Assembly: GCF_004345705.1 (NCBI RefSeq)
Contig: NZ_SLWV01000036.1
Span: 1-32,135 of the forward strand
Length of the DNA stretch: 32,135 nt
Source of the DNA: Marinisporobacter balticus
GTDB lineage: Bacteria; Bacillota; Clostridia; Peptostreptococcales; Thermotaleaceae
Reading direction: 5' to 3'
Shown: positions 15,880-26,700 of the stretch, piece after piece
How positions within the stretch are numbered: position 1 is the stretch's first letter
Layout: the number at the start of each line of letters is the position of its first letter
Notes under the pieces: generated by a model
The model's input: the letters and a program-made list of their open reading frames with translations, nothing else
What the model was told of the DNA's origin: nothing
Databases searched by the model: none
Position numbers and translations under genes: made by a program

Positions 15880-17175
15880 ATGAAAGCATGTACGAAATTA
15901 AACGAAAATAAAGGATTTCAAATTATGGGAATTTCTTTACCAGTATTTTCAGTTCTTACAGTTGTTATTTTGGTAGCAACATTCATGGGCGCTTTGCCAA
16001 AGGGAATGATTGGCGCATTTCCACTTATGATGATTGTAGGTGCCATATTGAATGAAGTAGGAAATCGTCTTCCTATTGTAAAAGATTATCTAGGTGGAGG
16101 CGCAATTATTGTAATATTTGGTTCAGCAGCACTTGTTACTTATGGGGGGCTTCCTGAAACTTCAAAAGAAATTATGACAAACTTTATGAAGGGTGAAGGT
16201 TTTTTAAGTTTCTATATTGCAGCGCTTATAACAGGTAGTATTTTAGGGATGAATAGAAAATTATTAATTAGTGCTTCTGTCAGATATCTACCTGTAATAC
16301 TAGGTGGTGTTGTAGCTGCAATAGGACTTACTGGACTTGTTGGCATGATTATGGGATATGGAGCAAAAGAAGCCATTTTCTATGTTGCTATTCCAATCAT
16401 GGGTGGAGGTATGGGAGCAGGAGCCGTGCCGCTATCTCAAATATTTGGGCAAACATTAAATGTAGATCCAGCACAGATGATGTCAAAAATGGTTCCAGCG
16501 TTAGCTTTAGGAAATGCTATGGCTATTGTTGTAGCTGGATTATTAGACAAAGTAGGAAAGAAAAATAGTAGTTTATCAGGAAATGGGAAGCTCATGAAGT
16601 CACAAGAAGAAGTAAAAGAAGAAAAACAAGTTGAAATAAAGCTAGATTATGCACTCATGGGAATAGGCATATTAATTTCCACTACGTTCTTTGTATGGGG
16701 AAACATACTCGCAAAATTTATTCCAATTCACTCCTACGCATTAATGATTATCAGTGTTGCTGTTGTAAAGGTACTAGGTATTATTCCAGAGAAGTATGAA
16801 AAAGGTGCATTTCAGTGGTTTAGATTCGTTATGACAAACTTTACACCGGCATTACTTGTAGGAATCGGTGTAGCTTATACAGATTTAAATGCAGTCATTA
16901 ATTCTTTATCAGTTATTTATATTGTATTAGTATTTATGACTGTACTAGGTGCAACAATTGGTTCAGGGTTCGTTGGACGTTTACTAGGATTCTATCCAAT
17001 TGAGGCGGCAATAACAGGTGGTCTCTGTATGGCAAATATGGGTGGAACAGGAGATGTTGCAGTTTTATCCGCAGCAAAGAGAATGGAACTTATGCCATTT
17101 GCACAGATATCCTCTCGTATTGGTGGCGCTTTTATGTTAATTTTAGCTACAAGTTTGTTGTCCTTTTTCTTATAA
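15880..17175 (+). CDS. 2-hydroxycarboxylate transporter family carrier (malate or citrate)
   Basis: 431 residues of membrane protein with about eleven hydrophobic segments in two halves. Each half has a re-entrant glycine motif: 'PIMGGGMGAGAVPLSQIFG' and 'MANMGGTGDVAVLSAAKRM', the GGxG signatures of the 2HCT family (CitS, MaeN, CimH). A late Arg in 'ISSRIGGAFML' matches the substrate-binding position of the family. It takes up malate or citrate, probably with Na+ or H+. It lies 19 bases after malic enzyme with an AAGGAGGAG ribosome binding site, so uptake and first catabolic step are one operon under the adjacent two-component system. Malate is the likelier substrate because of the malic enzyme. 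Confidence 0.92.
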   Translation: MKACTKLNENKGFQIMGISLPVFSVLTVVILVATFMGALPKGMIGAFPLMMIVGAILNEVGNRLPIVKDYLGGGAIIVIFGSAALVTYGGLPETSKEIMTNFMKGEGFLSFYIAALITGSILGMNRKLLISASVRYLPVILGGVVAAIGLTGLVGMIMGYGAKEAIFYVAIPIMGGGMGAGAVPLSQIFGQTLNVDPAQMMSKMVPALALGNAMAIVVAGLLDKVGKKNSSLSGNGKLMKSQEEVKEEKQVEIKLDYALMGIGILISTTFFVWGNILAKFIPIHSYALMIISVAVVKVLGIIPEKYEKGAFQWFRFVMTNFTPALLVGIGVAYTDLNAVINSLSVIYIVLVFMTVLGATIGSGFVGRLLGFYPIEAAITGGLCMANMGGTGDVAVLSAAKRMELMPFAQISSRIGGAFMLILATSLLSFFL

Positions 17176-17182
17176 GTCATAG

Positions 17183-17218
17183 AAAATCCCATGATCTTTC
17201 GACCGTGGGATTTTTTTT
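17183..17218. terminator. bidirectional terminator between the carrier and citrate synthase genes
   Basis: Perfect 9-base arms AAAATCCCA and TGGGATTTT, with A and T runs on the outside, lie between convergent genes. The T run reaches the citrate synthase stop codon. Confidence 0.85.
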
Positions 17219-18692
17219 ACATTCTTTCATTTAAAGGAATATAATTTTTATGAACATGAACACTTTTATAAGCGGGTCGCATAATTTTTTGATCACTGAC
17301 AATTTGTTCAATTCTATGAGCACACCACCCTGCGATTCTAGCTGTAGCAAAAAGTGGAGTATAGAGTTCTGGTGGAATATTTAACATTTCATAGACGAAT
17401 CCAGAATAAAGATCTACATTTGCTGCGATGTGTACATCTTTTCCTTTCATTTCTTTGAATAATTCAATGGTTAATTCTTCAATATTTTTATACAAGTTAA
17501 ATTCATCAACTGTATCTTTTTCAATGGCTAATTCGTGAGCTTTTTCTTTTAATAAAAGAGCTCTTGGATCTGATTTTGTATAAACTGCATGGCCCATTCC
17601 ATAAATAAGACCCTCTTTGTTAAAGACTTCTTTGCGCAGAATCTTTAATAAATAATCTTTTAGTTTCCCACGGTCATGAATATTTGATACATTCTCCTTG
17701 ATATTTAAAATCATTTCACGAACCCTTATATTTGCACCACCATGCTTGTGTCCTTTTAAGGAACCAACCGCAGTTGAAATAGCAGAGTAAGTGTCTGTAC
17801 CAGAGGATGAAACAACATGGGTTGCAAAGGCAGAGTTGTTTCCACCTCCATGTTCTGCATGAAGAATTAAAGATAAATCTAGTGTTTCTGCTTCAGTTTT
17901 TGTATATTGATTATCTGATCTTGTCATGTATAAAATGTTTTCTGCTGTGCCTATTCCTCTTTGAGGGGGGTGAATAAATAAGCTCTTGTTGTCAAAGTTA
18001 TGGGCTTTTGCTTGATAACCATAGGATATAATGGTTGGAAATCTTGCAATAAGCTGTATACTTTGTCTTAATATATTCTTTATGCCAAGATCATCTGGTG
18101 TTTCATCATGAGAATAGAGAACGAGAATACTTCTTTGAAGCTTATTCATAATATCTTTGCTTGGAATTTTGAGGATCATATTTTCAGTATAACCAGCTGG
18201 AAGCTGTCTTGATTCATCAAGCAAATCATTAAAGTTTTCTAAATCATTTCTGGTAGGAAGTGCGCCAAATAGTAAAAGATATGTGGTTTCTTCAAATCCA
18301 TGTCTCTTTTCTCTTTGAAAACCAGAAACCAATTCTTTTATTTCTATTCCTCTATAAAACAATTGTCCTTCTGCTGGAACTTTTTTATTTTCTTCTAATT
18401 TATATCCTTCAACGGAACCAATTTCAGTAAGTCCAACTAAAACGCCTGTACCATTGCTATTTCGTAAGCCTCTCTTTACATTGTATTTGTCATAGTATTC
18501 GGGTTGGATGAAGTTGTTTTTTTTAGCTAAATCTGACAAAAGTTCAAGGATGGAAGGTTGCATATCCTGGTCTAATTTGCTTACCTCTTTGATGAATGCA
18601 TATACTTCTGGGTTTGTAAGATTATTTTTTTTAGCTAAAATTGCTAGATTGCCAAGGATTGTATAATCAACTCGCTTATTCAAGTTATTCAC
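17217..18692 (-). CDS. gltA: citrate synthase
   Basis: 491 residues, longer than the usual 370-430 because of an N-terminal extension of about 80 residues, as in other clostridial enzymes of this kind. Catalytic residues: His in 'LILHAEHGGGNNSAF', His in 'SLKGHKHGGANIR' and Asp in 'HIAANVDLYSGFV'; also 'GLIYGMGHAVYTKSDPRA' for the acetyl-CoA site and a C-terminal 'ARIAGWCAHRIEQ'. It condenses acetyl-CoA and oxaloacetate. It is the last gene of the aconitase-isocitrate dehydrogenase-citrate synthase operon, 8 bases after the preceding stop, with an AGGAAGGTG ribosome binding site. Together the three lead from oxaloacetate to 2-oxoglutarate for glutamate synthesis. 2-methylcitrate synthase is a less likely reading. 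Confidence 0.95.
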   Translation of the reverse strand: MNNLNKRVDYTILGNLAILAKKNNLTNPEVYAFIKEVSKLDQDMQPSILELLSDLAKKNNFIQPEYYDKYNVKRGLRNSNGTGVLVGLTEIGSVEGYKLEENKKVPAEGQLFYRGIEIKELVSGFQREKRHGFEETTYLLLFGALPTRNDLENFNDLLDESRQLPAGYTENMILKIPSKDIMNKLQRSILVLYSHDETPDDLGIKNILRQSIQLIARFPTIISYGYQAKAHNFDNKSLFIHPPQRGIGTAENILYMTRSDNQYTKTEAETLDLSLILHAEHGGGNNSAFATHVVSSSGTDTYSAISTAVGSLKGHKHGGANIRVREMILNIKENVSNIHDRGKLKDYLLKILRKEVFNKEGLIYGMGHAVYTKSDPRALLLKEKAHELAIEKDTVDEFNLYKNIEELTIELFKEMKGKDVHIAANVDLYSGFVYEMLNIPPELYTPLFATARIAGWCAHRIEQIVSDQKIMRPAYKSVHVHKNYIPLNERM

Positions 18693-18700
18693 CTTCCTAA

Positions 18701-19714
18701 TTATAAATTTTTTAGGGTTTGAATTTTTCCAATGATTGCATTTGTTATATCTGCTGTATGTGCGATGCCTCCTAGATCTTTTGTAAGAAATTTTCCTTCA
18801 CCAATAACTTCTATAACAGCATCTATGATTAAATTTGATTTTTCTTTTTCGCCTAAATAATTTAACATCATGGCAGCAGATAAAATAATAGCGGTCGGGT
18901 TGGCAACATTTTTTCCAGCAATATCTGGAGCACTTCCATGTACGGCTTCAAAGATGGCCATATTCTCTCCAATATTTGCGCCAGGGACAAGCCCCAGTCC
19001 TCCAACAAGTCCAGCGCATAAATCAGATAATATATCTCCATAAAGGTTTGTAGTTACGATAACTTCAAATTGTGATGGATTCATCACGAGTTGCATGCAC
19101 ATATTGTCTACGATGACTTCATCTAAGAGAATTTCTGGATAATTTTTAGAAACTTCTCTTGCACAATCTAAGAACAATCCATCTGTAAGCTTCATAATAT
19201 TTGCCTTATGAACGACAGTGACCTTTTTCTTATTATTTTTCCTTGCATAAGCAAAGGCTTCGTTTATAATATTTAAGGATGCTGCGCTTGTAACAATCTT
19301 AGTTGCTTCAGCAACATTTTCTGAATGTTTTTTTTCAATACCACTATATAAACCTTCTGTGTTTTCTCTGAAAATAATAAGATCTATATTTTTAAAGGGA
19401 GAATCTGTCCCAGGTATTGTTTTTACAGGCCGAATATTTGAAAATAAATTATATTTTTTTCGTAGCATTACATTTATACTTCTAAAACCACTTCCGATTG
19501 GGGTTGTGATAGGACCTTTTAAAGCAATTTTGTTTTTTTCAATACTTTCGTAAACTTCATCTGGAACAAGTACACCTGTTTTTTTATAAACATCTGCGCC
19601 AGCGTTTACAATATCCCAATTCACGTTTAAACCCGTAGCTTCAACGATCTTTTTAGCAGCAGAAACTACTTCAGGTCCGATACCATCACCAGGAATTAAT
19701 GTTATATTATACAT
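18701..19714 (-). CDS. icd: isocitrate dehydrogenase (small NAD-type)
   Basis: 337 residues of the isocitrate/isopropylmalate dehydrogenase family, the short form. It begins 'MYNITLIPGDGIGPEV' and has 'LIIFRENTEGLYSGIE' (substrate Arg and Glu), 'VTVVHKANIMKLTDGLF' (Lys), 'TTNLYGDILSDLCAGLVGG' (metal Asp) and 'FEAVHGSAPDIAGKNVANP' at the cofactor site. 'ENTEGLYSG' and the aconitase/citrate synthase context favour isocitrate over isopropylmalate. The ATG at 19714 was chosen over GTG 19723 because GAGGTGG lies 5 bases before it. It sits 15 bases after the aconitase stop. Cofactor preference (NAD) is inferred from the short form. Confidence 0.92.
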   Translation of the reverse strand: MYNITLIPGDGIGPEVVSAAKKIVEATGLNVNWDIVNAGADVYKKTGVLVPDEVYESIEKNKIALKGPITTPIGSGFRSINVMLRKKYNLFSNIRPVKTIPGTDSPFKNIDLIIFRENTEGLYSGIEKKHSENVAEATKIVTSAASLNIINEAFAYARKNNKKKVTVVHKANIMKLTDGLFLDCAREVSKNYPEILLDEVIVDNMCMQLVMNPSQFEVIVTTNLYGDILSDLCAGLVGGLGLVPGANIGENMAIFEAVHGSAPDIAGKNVANPTAIILSAAMMLNYLGEKEKSNLIIDAVIEVIGEGKFLTKDLGGIAHTADITNAIIGKIQTLKNL

Positions 19715-19729
19715 TTTCGCCACCTCTTT

Positions 19730-21658
19730 CTAAATATCTGAATTTTTAGCCCAATTTAGATAGCCACCAAGTTTTAATATTTCAATATCTCTAAGAGAAC
19801 CTTCAAATATTAATTGGGTAGTAATATCTTTTGTTTTGTTGATTAATATGATTTCTAAACCATGATCAAGCGCATTGTGTAGATCATTAATTTCAAGTGC
19901 ATCAAATGCGTCAAAATTTTTGTAATCATCTTTATGCTTAAATACGAATGGCAAGATTCCTGAATTAATTAAATTTGTTTTATGAATTCTTGCAAAGGAT
20001 TTTGCAATGACTGCTTTTACCCCAAGGTAGAGAGGTACTAATGCTGCATGTTCTCTGCTTGATCCTTGGCCATAATTTTCTCCACCTATAACGAAACCAC
20101 CATTATTTTCCGTAGCGCGTATATGAAAATCATCTAAAAGGGTACCAAAACAATATTTAGATAATTCAGGGATATTTGATCTAAATGGAAGTAGTTTTGC
20201 ATTCGAAGGCATGATGTCATCTGTTGTGATATTATCGCCTGTCTTTAACAAAAGTTTTCCGTCAAGTGTAGGTGTTAGTGCTTTGTTTATAGGGAATGGT
20301 TTAATATTTGGCCCCATAACTACTTTCAAATTGTTTCTATCTTTCAAAGGATAGATAAAATAGTTTTCAGAAACATGGAATTTCTCGGGAATTTCAACTT
20401 TTGGCATATCTCCGCATGTGGATGGATCTGTTAAGTATCCTGTGATCGATGATACAGCTGCTGTTTCAGGACTTACTAAATAAACATCTGCATTTTTTGT
20501 GCCACATCTTCCTTTGAAGTTTCTGTTAAAAGTTCTTAGAGAAATAGCATTTGACTTAGGCGCTTGCCCCATACCAATACATGGACCACAAGCAGCTTCA
20601 AGTATTCTTGCACCTGAAGCAATTAAATCACCAAGTGCACCGTTGTCTGCCATCATCTTTAAGATATTACTTGAGCCTGGTGAGATGACCAAACTCACAT
20701 CTTTATGAACTTTTTTTCCTTTTAATATTTTTGCTACCTTCATTAAATCTGTGTAAGAAGAATTTGTACAGCTACCAATTGCAACTTGATCTATTTTTGC
20801 GTTGTTAAGTGATGCTACTTGAGCAACATTGTCTGGACTATGGGGTATAGCAGTCATTGGTTGAATTTCATCTAAGTTAATTTTAATTTTTTTATCATAA
20901 ACTGCATCAACATCTGCTGATAAAGTTATAAAATCTTTTTCTCTACATTGTCTTGTTAGAAAATCTTTTGTGATTTCATCACTCGGGAAAATAGATGTAG
21001 TTGCACCAAGCTCAGCTCCCATATTTGTAATGGTCGCTCTATCTGTAAGAGATAATTCTTTTACACCATTGCCAGAATATTCTACAATATATCCTACACC
21101 GCCTTTAACCGTTAATTCTTTTAAAATATATAAAATAATGTCTTTTGCAGAAACCCAAGGATTTAACTTTCCTATAAGTTCAATATTTAATACCTTTGGT
21201 GCTTTCAAATAATAAGATCCCTTTGCCATGCCAACAGCTACATCTAATCCTCCGCAGCCAATACTAAGCATACCGAGACCACCACATGTAGGGGTGTGAC
21301 TGTCAGAACCAATGAGGATATCTCCAGGTTTTCCGAATCTTTCTAAATGTAATTGGTGGCAAATGCCATTTCCAGGTTTTGAATAAATGATTCCGTATTT
21401 TGCAGCAGCTGATTTAATAAATTCGTGATCGTCTGCATTTTCAAATCCAGCTTGTAGCGTGTTATGGTCAATATATGCTACGGATAAATCTGTTTTTATA
21501 TCCTTGATACACATAGCTTCTAATTGAAGATAAACCATTGTACCTGTTGAATCTTGTGTTAGGGTTTGATTGACTTTTACAGAAATTTCATTTCCTGTTT
21601 TGAGGGTTCCAGTCAGTAAATTTTTTTCGAGAATTTTATATGTTAAAGTTTTTTTCAT
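19730..21658 (-). CDS. acn: aconitate hydratase
   Basis: 642 residues, the clostridial length, shorter than the 890-residue AcnA of enterobacteria. The three cluster cysteines are in 'VAIGSCTNSSYTDL' and 'ILEAACGPCIGMGQAP'. Other landmarks: 'DHNTLQAG', 'LIGSDSHTPTCGGLGML', 'FKGRCGTKNADVYLVSPETA' and, in the swivelling domain, 'GDNITTDDIMPS' and 'ENYGQGSSREHAALVP'. It isomerises citrate to isocitrate and is oxygen-sensitive through its [4Fe-4S] cluster. It is the first gene of the operon with isocitrate dehydrogenase and citrate synthase. The start has AAAGGAGC upstream, and a near-perfect promoter lies about 70-100 bases before it. Confidence 0.95.
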   Translation of the reverse strand: MKKTLTYKILEKNLLTGTLKTGNEISVKVNQTLTQDSTGTMVYLQLEAMCIKDIKTDLSVAYIDHNTLQAGFENADDHEFIKSAAAKYGIIYSKPGNGICHQLHLERFGKPGDILIGSDSHTPTCGGLGMLSIGCGGLDVAVGMAKGSYYLKAPKVLNIELIGKLNPWVSAKDIILYILKELTVKGGVGYIVEYSGNGVKELSLTDRATITNMGAELGATTSIFPSDEITKDFLTRQCREKDFITLSADVDAVYDKKIKINLDEIQPMTAIPHSPDNVAQVASLNNAKIDQVAIGSCTNSSYTDLMKVAKILKGKKVHKDVSLVISPGSSNILKMMADNGALGDLIASGARILEAACGPCIGMGQAPKSNAISLRTFNRNFKGRCGTKNADVYLVSPETAAVSSITGYLTDPSTCGDMPKVEIPEKFHVSENYFIYPLKDRNNLKVVMGPNIKPFPINKALTPTLDGKLLLKTGDNITTDDIMPSNAKLLPFRSNIPELSKYCFGTLLDDFHIRATENNGGFVIGGENYGQGSSREHAALVPLYLGVKAVIAKSFARIHKTNLINSGILPFVFKHKDDYKNFDAFDALEINDLHNALDHGLEIILINKTKDITTQLIFEGSLRDIEILKLGGYLNWAKNSDI

Positions 21659-21726
21659 AAAAGAGCTCCTTTCAAATTTTTAAGGAATAGATATAAATAA
21701 TATTATTCGCCGTATTTATGTATACA

Positions 21727-21756
21727 ATTATACAATGAATAAAAATACATTGTCAA
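21727..21756 (-). promoter_or_regulatory. promoter of the aconitase operon with an overlapping direct repeat
   Basis: On the minus strand TTGACA and TATAAT, both perfect, are separated by 18 bases. The -10 box lies within a direct repeat ATTGTATA-ATTGTATA that continues into ATACAT just downstream. The repeat could be a repressor site covering the -10 box; which regulator is unknown. Confidence 0.7.
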
Positions 21757-21901
21757 TGGAAATATTTATTTTCTTGAAATGACAGAAGAGATCAAGATAA
21801 GTAGAAATAAAAATATCTAAAACAAGGAGGTAATTGTAGAAAAAAGGAGAATATTATAAAAAAAGCGTTGTGTGTTAATTATTTTAGTAGGAGGGGTTGT
21901 T

Positions 21902-22816
21902 ATGAAGGATCAGGCAGGAATACTATTAGAGAGTGGAACTGGGGAAGTAGAAGTATTAGAATTTGTTGTAGCTAACAAACATTATGCGATTAATGTTATA
22001 AAAACAAAAGAGATATTTCAAGTAGATAATATCACAAAACTTCCAAATATATCAGCTGCGATAGCTGGAATGACATTGGTTCGTGGAAAAACAATTACTT
22101 TAATAGATTTAAAATATGTTTTAGAAAAAGAAAAAGGATTAAGCAATGAAAAAAATAGGGCATTATTGTGTGAATTTAATAAAACAGAGGTAGCATTTGT
22201 AGTAGATCGTGTGATAGGTATACATCGTATTGGATGGAATCAAATTGAAAAACCAGATGAAATTGTATCGGATTCTTTAGTGATAGGGAATATTGTTATG
22301 GATGGTAAAATATTGATGTTATTAGATTTTGAAAAAATATTTATGGATATGCGATCATCTTATGGTGGATATGAGGAAGGAATTGAAAAAATAGAATACA
22401 ATAAAGCGCGGTCTGCTGTGAGGCTTCTTTTAGCAGATGATTCTACAACCATTAGAACCATGTTAAAGGATGTATTAACGGAATCTGGATATACAAATCT
22501 TACGTTTTTTAATGATGGAGAAGAAACGTTTAATTATTTAAGAAATCAAACAAAAGAAAAGGGGAAAGAAATCTTTAAATATGTTGATGCCTTGATAACA
22601 GATATTGAAATGCCTCAGATGGATGGACATACCCTTACAAGAAAAATCAAAGAAGATCCGATATTAAGGGATCTACCTGTTATTATATTCTCTTCATTGA
22701 TTACAGATGATTTGCATCATAAAGGTGAATCTGTAGGAGCCGAAGCGCAAATGAGTAAACCAGATATAGATCAGTTGGTAGACCTTATTGATAAGTATAC
22801 ATTGAAAAAGAAGTAG
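21902..22816 (+). CDS. cheV: chemotaxis coupling protein CheV (CheW domain plus receiver)
   Basis: 304 residues. An N-terminal CheW domain (about 15-155: 'VLEFVVANKHYAINVIKTKE', 'NISAAIAGMTLVRGKTITLI', 'VIGIHRIGW', 'GKILMLLDFEKI') is joined to a receiver domain (about 175-300) with 'LLLADDSTTIRTML', phospho-Asp in 'ALITDIEMPQMDGHTL', 'VIIFSSLITDD' and Lys in 'AQMSKPDIDQL'. It couples chemoreceptors to CheA and adapts the signal by phosphorylation. ATG 21902 follows GTAGGAGGGG; the in-frame start at 21872 lacks one. It is monocistronic, between a divergent aconitase operon and a terminator. It implies the organism is motile. Confidence 0.95.
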   Translation: MKDQAGILLESGTGEVEVLEFVVANKHYAINVIKTKEIFQVDNITKLPNISAAIAGMTLVRGKTITLIDLKYVLEKEKGLSNEKNRALLCEFNKTEVAFVVDRVIGIHRIGWNQIEKPDEIVSDSLVIGNIVMDGKILMLLDFEKIFMDMRSSYGGYEEGIEKIEYNKARSAVRLLLADDSTTIRTMLKDVLTESGYTNLTFFNDGEETFNYLRNQTKEKGKEIFKYVDALITDIEMPQMDGHTLTRKIKEDPILRDLPVIIFSSLITDDLHHKGESVGAEAQMSKPDIDQLVDLIDKYTLKKK

Positions 22817-22822
22817 TCATCG

Positions 22823-22854
22823 AAAAACCACGATTTTCAGATCGTGGTTTTTTT
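22823..22854. terminator. bidirectional terminator between cheV and the LUD gene
   Basis: AAAAACCACGAT and ATCGTGGTTTTT form a perfect 12-base stem around TTTCAG, with A and T runs outside, between convergent genes. Confidence 0.9.
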
Positions 22855-23496
22855 CTAGTAGCCAAAATCTTTATTTACAATGATTACCTTGATTCTTCCT
22901 TTAATGCCTTGTCTTTTTATTAAAACATAATCATTACAAATTCGGTCAGGACTATTACAGTTCGTACAATAACCTAGGCTTGCACAGGGTGTTTTTCTAT
23001 TTAATCTTTTTGCATTTGCTGGTGCTGCCATTCTTTTGTTTCTTTCAATGGCTTCATCTACATCTTTTACGATTTTATTAATACCCACAACTACAATAAC
23101 TTTATCGGGGCCATAAATCATACTAGCAACTCTATTTCCTGTACCATCTACATTGTATAATTCTCCATTTTCAGTTAGCGCATTACTGCTTGTAAAATAG
23201 GCATCTGCAGAAAAACTTTTTCTATAAATTTCTTTAATCGCATCCGTGCTTAATCCTTGTGCATAGCGGTCTAAAAAATTATATTTTCCGCTACGAAGCA
23301 GATCAATAACCCCTGTTTCAAAAAGAGTCATAGAGCCACCTACGGACACCGTATCTCCTTTATTGATAAGTTCACCAATTTTTTGAAGTAGCCCTTTTTC
23401 ATCTGCTACATAGAAAGCATCCATATTGTTTTTCTCTAAGTTTTCCATTGTTCTTTCAACTTTTTTTTCCATAACCCAAGATGCGTTTTCATCCAT
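22855..23496 (-). CDS. LUD-domain (lactate utilization LutC-like) protein
   Basis: 213 residues of the LUD/DUF162 family. It has 'KVERTMENLEKNNMDAFYV', 'GDTVSVGGSMTLFETGVIDL', 'ADAYFTSSNALTENGELYNVDGTGNR' (in part) and 'YGPDKVIVVVGINKIVKD'. The C-terminal Cys-rich end 'CASLGYCTNCNSPDRICNDY' is found in the stand-alone clostridial members and may bind a metal. LutC proteins are part of lactate oxidation complexes, but these solitary clostridial versions have no settled role. No lutA or lutB is nearby. The start has AAGGAGGTT upstream. Confidence 0.88.
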   Translation of the reverse strand: MDENASWVMEKKVERTMENLEKNNMDAFYVADEKGLLQKIGELINKGDTVSVGGSMTLFETGVIDLLRSGKYNFLDRYAQGLSTDAIKEIYRKSFSADAYFTSSNALTENGELYNVDGTGNRVASMIYGPDKVIVVVGINKIVKDVDEAIERNKRMAAPANAKRLNRKTPCASLGYCTNCNSPDRICNDYVLIKRQGIKGRIKVIIVNKDFGY

Positions 23497-23760
23497 AAAT
23501 TGAACCTCCTTATAATAATGAATTAAATTCGATGCTTATAGAGACATTTGCATATAGTATTATTATAAACCAAAATGGATTATATAGGAAGAATATGATT
23601 TTTGACAATACATAAGATTCCTATCTAGGATGAACATAATAAGTGGGAGAATAAAAATTTTCTGTTTTATGTGGAGTGGCGTCGATACTTAAAGATGAGC
23701 TTAATAAAAATAAGTGCATTATGATATAATTCTATATAAGAAAGCAAAGAGGTGAGTATA

Positions 23761-26700
23761 TTGGGTATAAGATATATTTTCGGAAGAGCAGGTATGGGAA
23801 AAACACATTCCGTGCTAGAAGAGATAAAAAAATCATTAGAAGATACCGATCATAATAGATTAATTTTAATTGTACCAGAGCAGTTTACATTACAAGCAGA
23901 AAGAGATTTGATAGAAAAACTAGATTTACCAGGGATCATGGATGTAGAAGTTTTAAGTTTTACAAGACTTGCGCATAAGGTTTTAAATGAGGTAGGGGGC
24001 ATCACAAGGATACATATTAATGAGCAAGGAAAAAATATGGTTCTTCGAAAAATTATTGATGAAGCAGAAAAGGATTTAAGCATTTACAAGAAAGCTTCTC
24101 AGCAAGATGGTTTTGTATCTATGTTTAATGAATTATTATGTGAACTTAAGCAACACGATGTCTTGCCTATAGATTTATTAAATACCCTAGATGAAATAGA
24201 AAAGGATGGTATTCTTTATCATAAATTAAAGGATATTGCCCATATCTATGAACAATTTGAAACTTATTTAAAAGGGCGATATATTGATACAGAAGATTAT
24301 TTGAATTTATTGATTGAAAAGATGCAGGATGCAGAATTTTTAAAGGATGCAGAAATATGGATTGATGGATTTCAAAGTTTCACACCCCAGACTTACCATA
24401 TCATTGAAAAAATTATGACGATGGCAAAACAGATGACCATAACATTTACTATGGAATTTTCAGCAAAATCTAAAGATGGAGATTTATTTAAAATATCAGA
24501 GCTTACTTACCAAAATATTAATGATATTACGTTGAAATATGGATTGCCAGCGGAGATCATTGACCTAGACAAAAATAAAATAGAAATCCAAACAAAATCA
24601 TCTGCGATCTATCATATAGAACAAGAATTTTATGCTTACCCCTATAATAAATCTGATAAAGAACTTATAAATATGAATATTTTTGCAGGATTGAGTCTTT
24701 ATACAGAAATTGAAAATGTAGCTTCGAAAGTGGTGTCTTTTGTAAGGGATAAGGGATATAGATGGAATGATATTGCAGTTGTTTGCAATGATCTAGACCA
24801 TTATGGGCCCATGATTAAGCGCGTTTTTGAAGAATATGATATTCCTTATTTCTTAGATCAAAAGAGAAATATTATGCATAATCCAATTATTGAATTGATT
24901 CTGTCTGCATTAGCTGCTGTGTATAGGGGATATAAGTATGAAGATGTTTTTCGATTTTTTAAAACAGGATTTAGTGGAATAGCCGATGACAGTTATGAAA
25001 AACTAGAAAACTATGTGCTTCAGTATGGTGTACAAGGAAATAAATGGAAAGAACCTTTTGCATGGGGAGAAGAAAAAAATATTGATGGGTTGAATCAAAG
25101 TAGAGAAAAGTTTATAGAACCTATGAAGAAATTAGAAAAAAAAATCAAAGGGAAAAAGACTGTAGGAGATATTACAAAAGGTTTATATGCGTATTTGCAA
25201 GATATAGAAGTTCATGAAAAACTTGAAAAATGGATTGATGTCCTAAGAGAAATGGGGCAGTATGAATATGTGAATGAAAATACTCAAATATGGAACATTG
25301 TAATGGAAGTATTTGACCAGATGGTAGAAATTATTGGAGAACAAAAAATTACACTGAAAGAATATATAAGGGTATTAGAGTCTGGTTTTTCATCCTTAGA
25401 GGTAGGCATTATTCCTACAACTATTGATCAAGTATTAGTAGGGAATATGCAAAGGTCTAAAAGTCATGATATTAAAGCTTTATTTGTAGTAGGCGTAAAT
25501 GATGGCATATTGCCATCTGGAAAAGATGATGATGGCATTTTGTCTGATGAAGAAAGAATTTCTATGAAAGAAAAAGATATTACGTTAGGATATGATAGTC
25601 AAAGAAAAGCTTATGAAGAGAAGTTTATCATCTATACAACCTTTACAAAACCTAGTGAATATCTGTGGATTAGTTATGCTATGGCAGACCAAGAAGGAAA
25701 AGCTATGCGCCCATCCATCTTAATAGATAGATTTAAGAAAATATTCACAAAATTAAGTATAAAAAGCGATGTTATCCACAGCATGGATCAACAAAAACAA
25801 TTGATATCTACACCTAAAAGTACTTTTAAATATTTAGTTGAGAATATACGTGCAAATGTGGATGGAAAAACCATTGAAGGATTATGGTGGGATGTATATA
25901 GCTGGTACTATCAGAATGAAGCATGGAAACAAAAAAGAGAAGCAGTTATTGAAGGATTTTTTCATGATAATCAGGTAGAATATATTGAATCTAGTAATGC
26001 CAAAAAACTATATGATACACCGATTAAATCTAGTGTATCAAGACTTGAGCAATTTGTAAATTGTCCTTTTGCCCATTTTGTAAAATATGGACTGAAGCCT
26101 AAGGAAAGAAAAATGTTTGAAGTAAAGGCACCAGATATAGGAGATATCTTTCATCAATCTATGGAAAAGTTTACGAATAAACTGAAAGATGAAAATTTGA
26201 ATTGGCGTAAGCTGGAAAAAAATCAATGCGATCGTATGATGGAGGATGTAATTGAGCAAATCATACCAAACTATGGAAATGGCGTGATGCTTAGTACGAG
26301 TCGGTACAAATATCTTGTAACAAGGCTAAAAAGGATCAGTAAAAGAGCCGTTTGGATACTTACAGAACATATTAGAGAAAGTGGCTTTGAACCTATGGGC
26401 TATGAAGTGGCTTTTGGAATGGATCAAATGTATCCACCTATGGAAATAGAATTGGCAGATGGAGAAAAAATTTATTTAGAAGGAAGAATTGATCGGGTAG
26501 ATTTACTCGAGGATGGCGATGACGAATATGTGAAAATCATTGATTATAAGTCAGGAAATAAAGAATTTAGATTATCAGATGTTTACTATGGCCTTCAGCT
26601 TCAGCTAATGATTTATCTAGATGCTATTCTAAAAAGAAAAGAAGACATTCCTCGAAAAGAGAAAAAGCCAGCGGGGATTTTCTACTTTAAAATTGATGAT

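Noticed and set aside
23602..23607. TTGACA before addB as a promoter -35 box
   Set aside because: No -10 box at a suitable distance; TATAAT at 23725 is far too distant.
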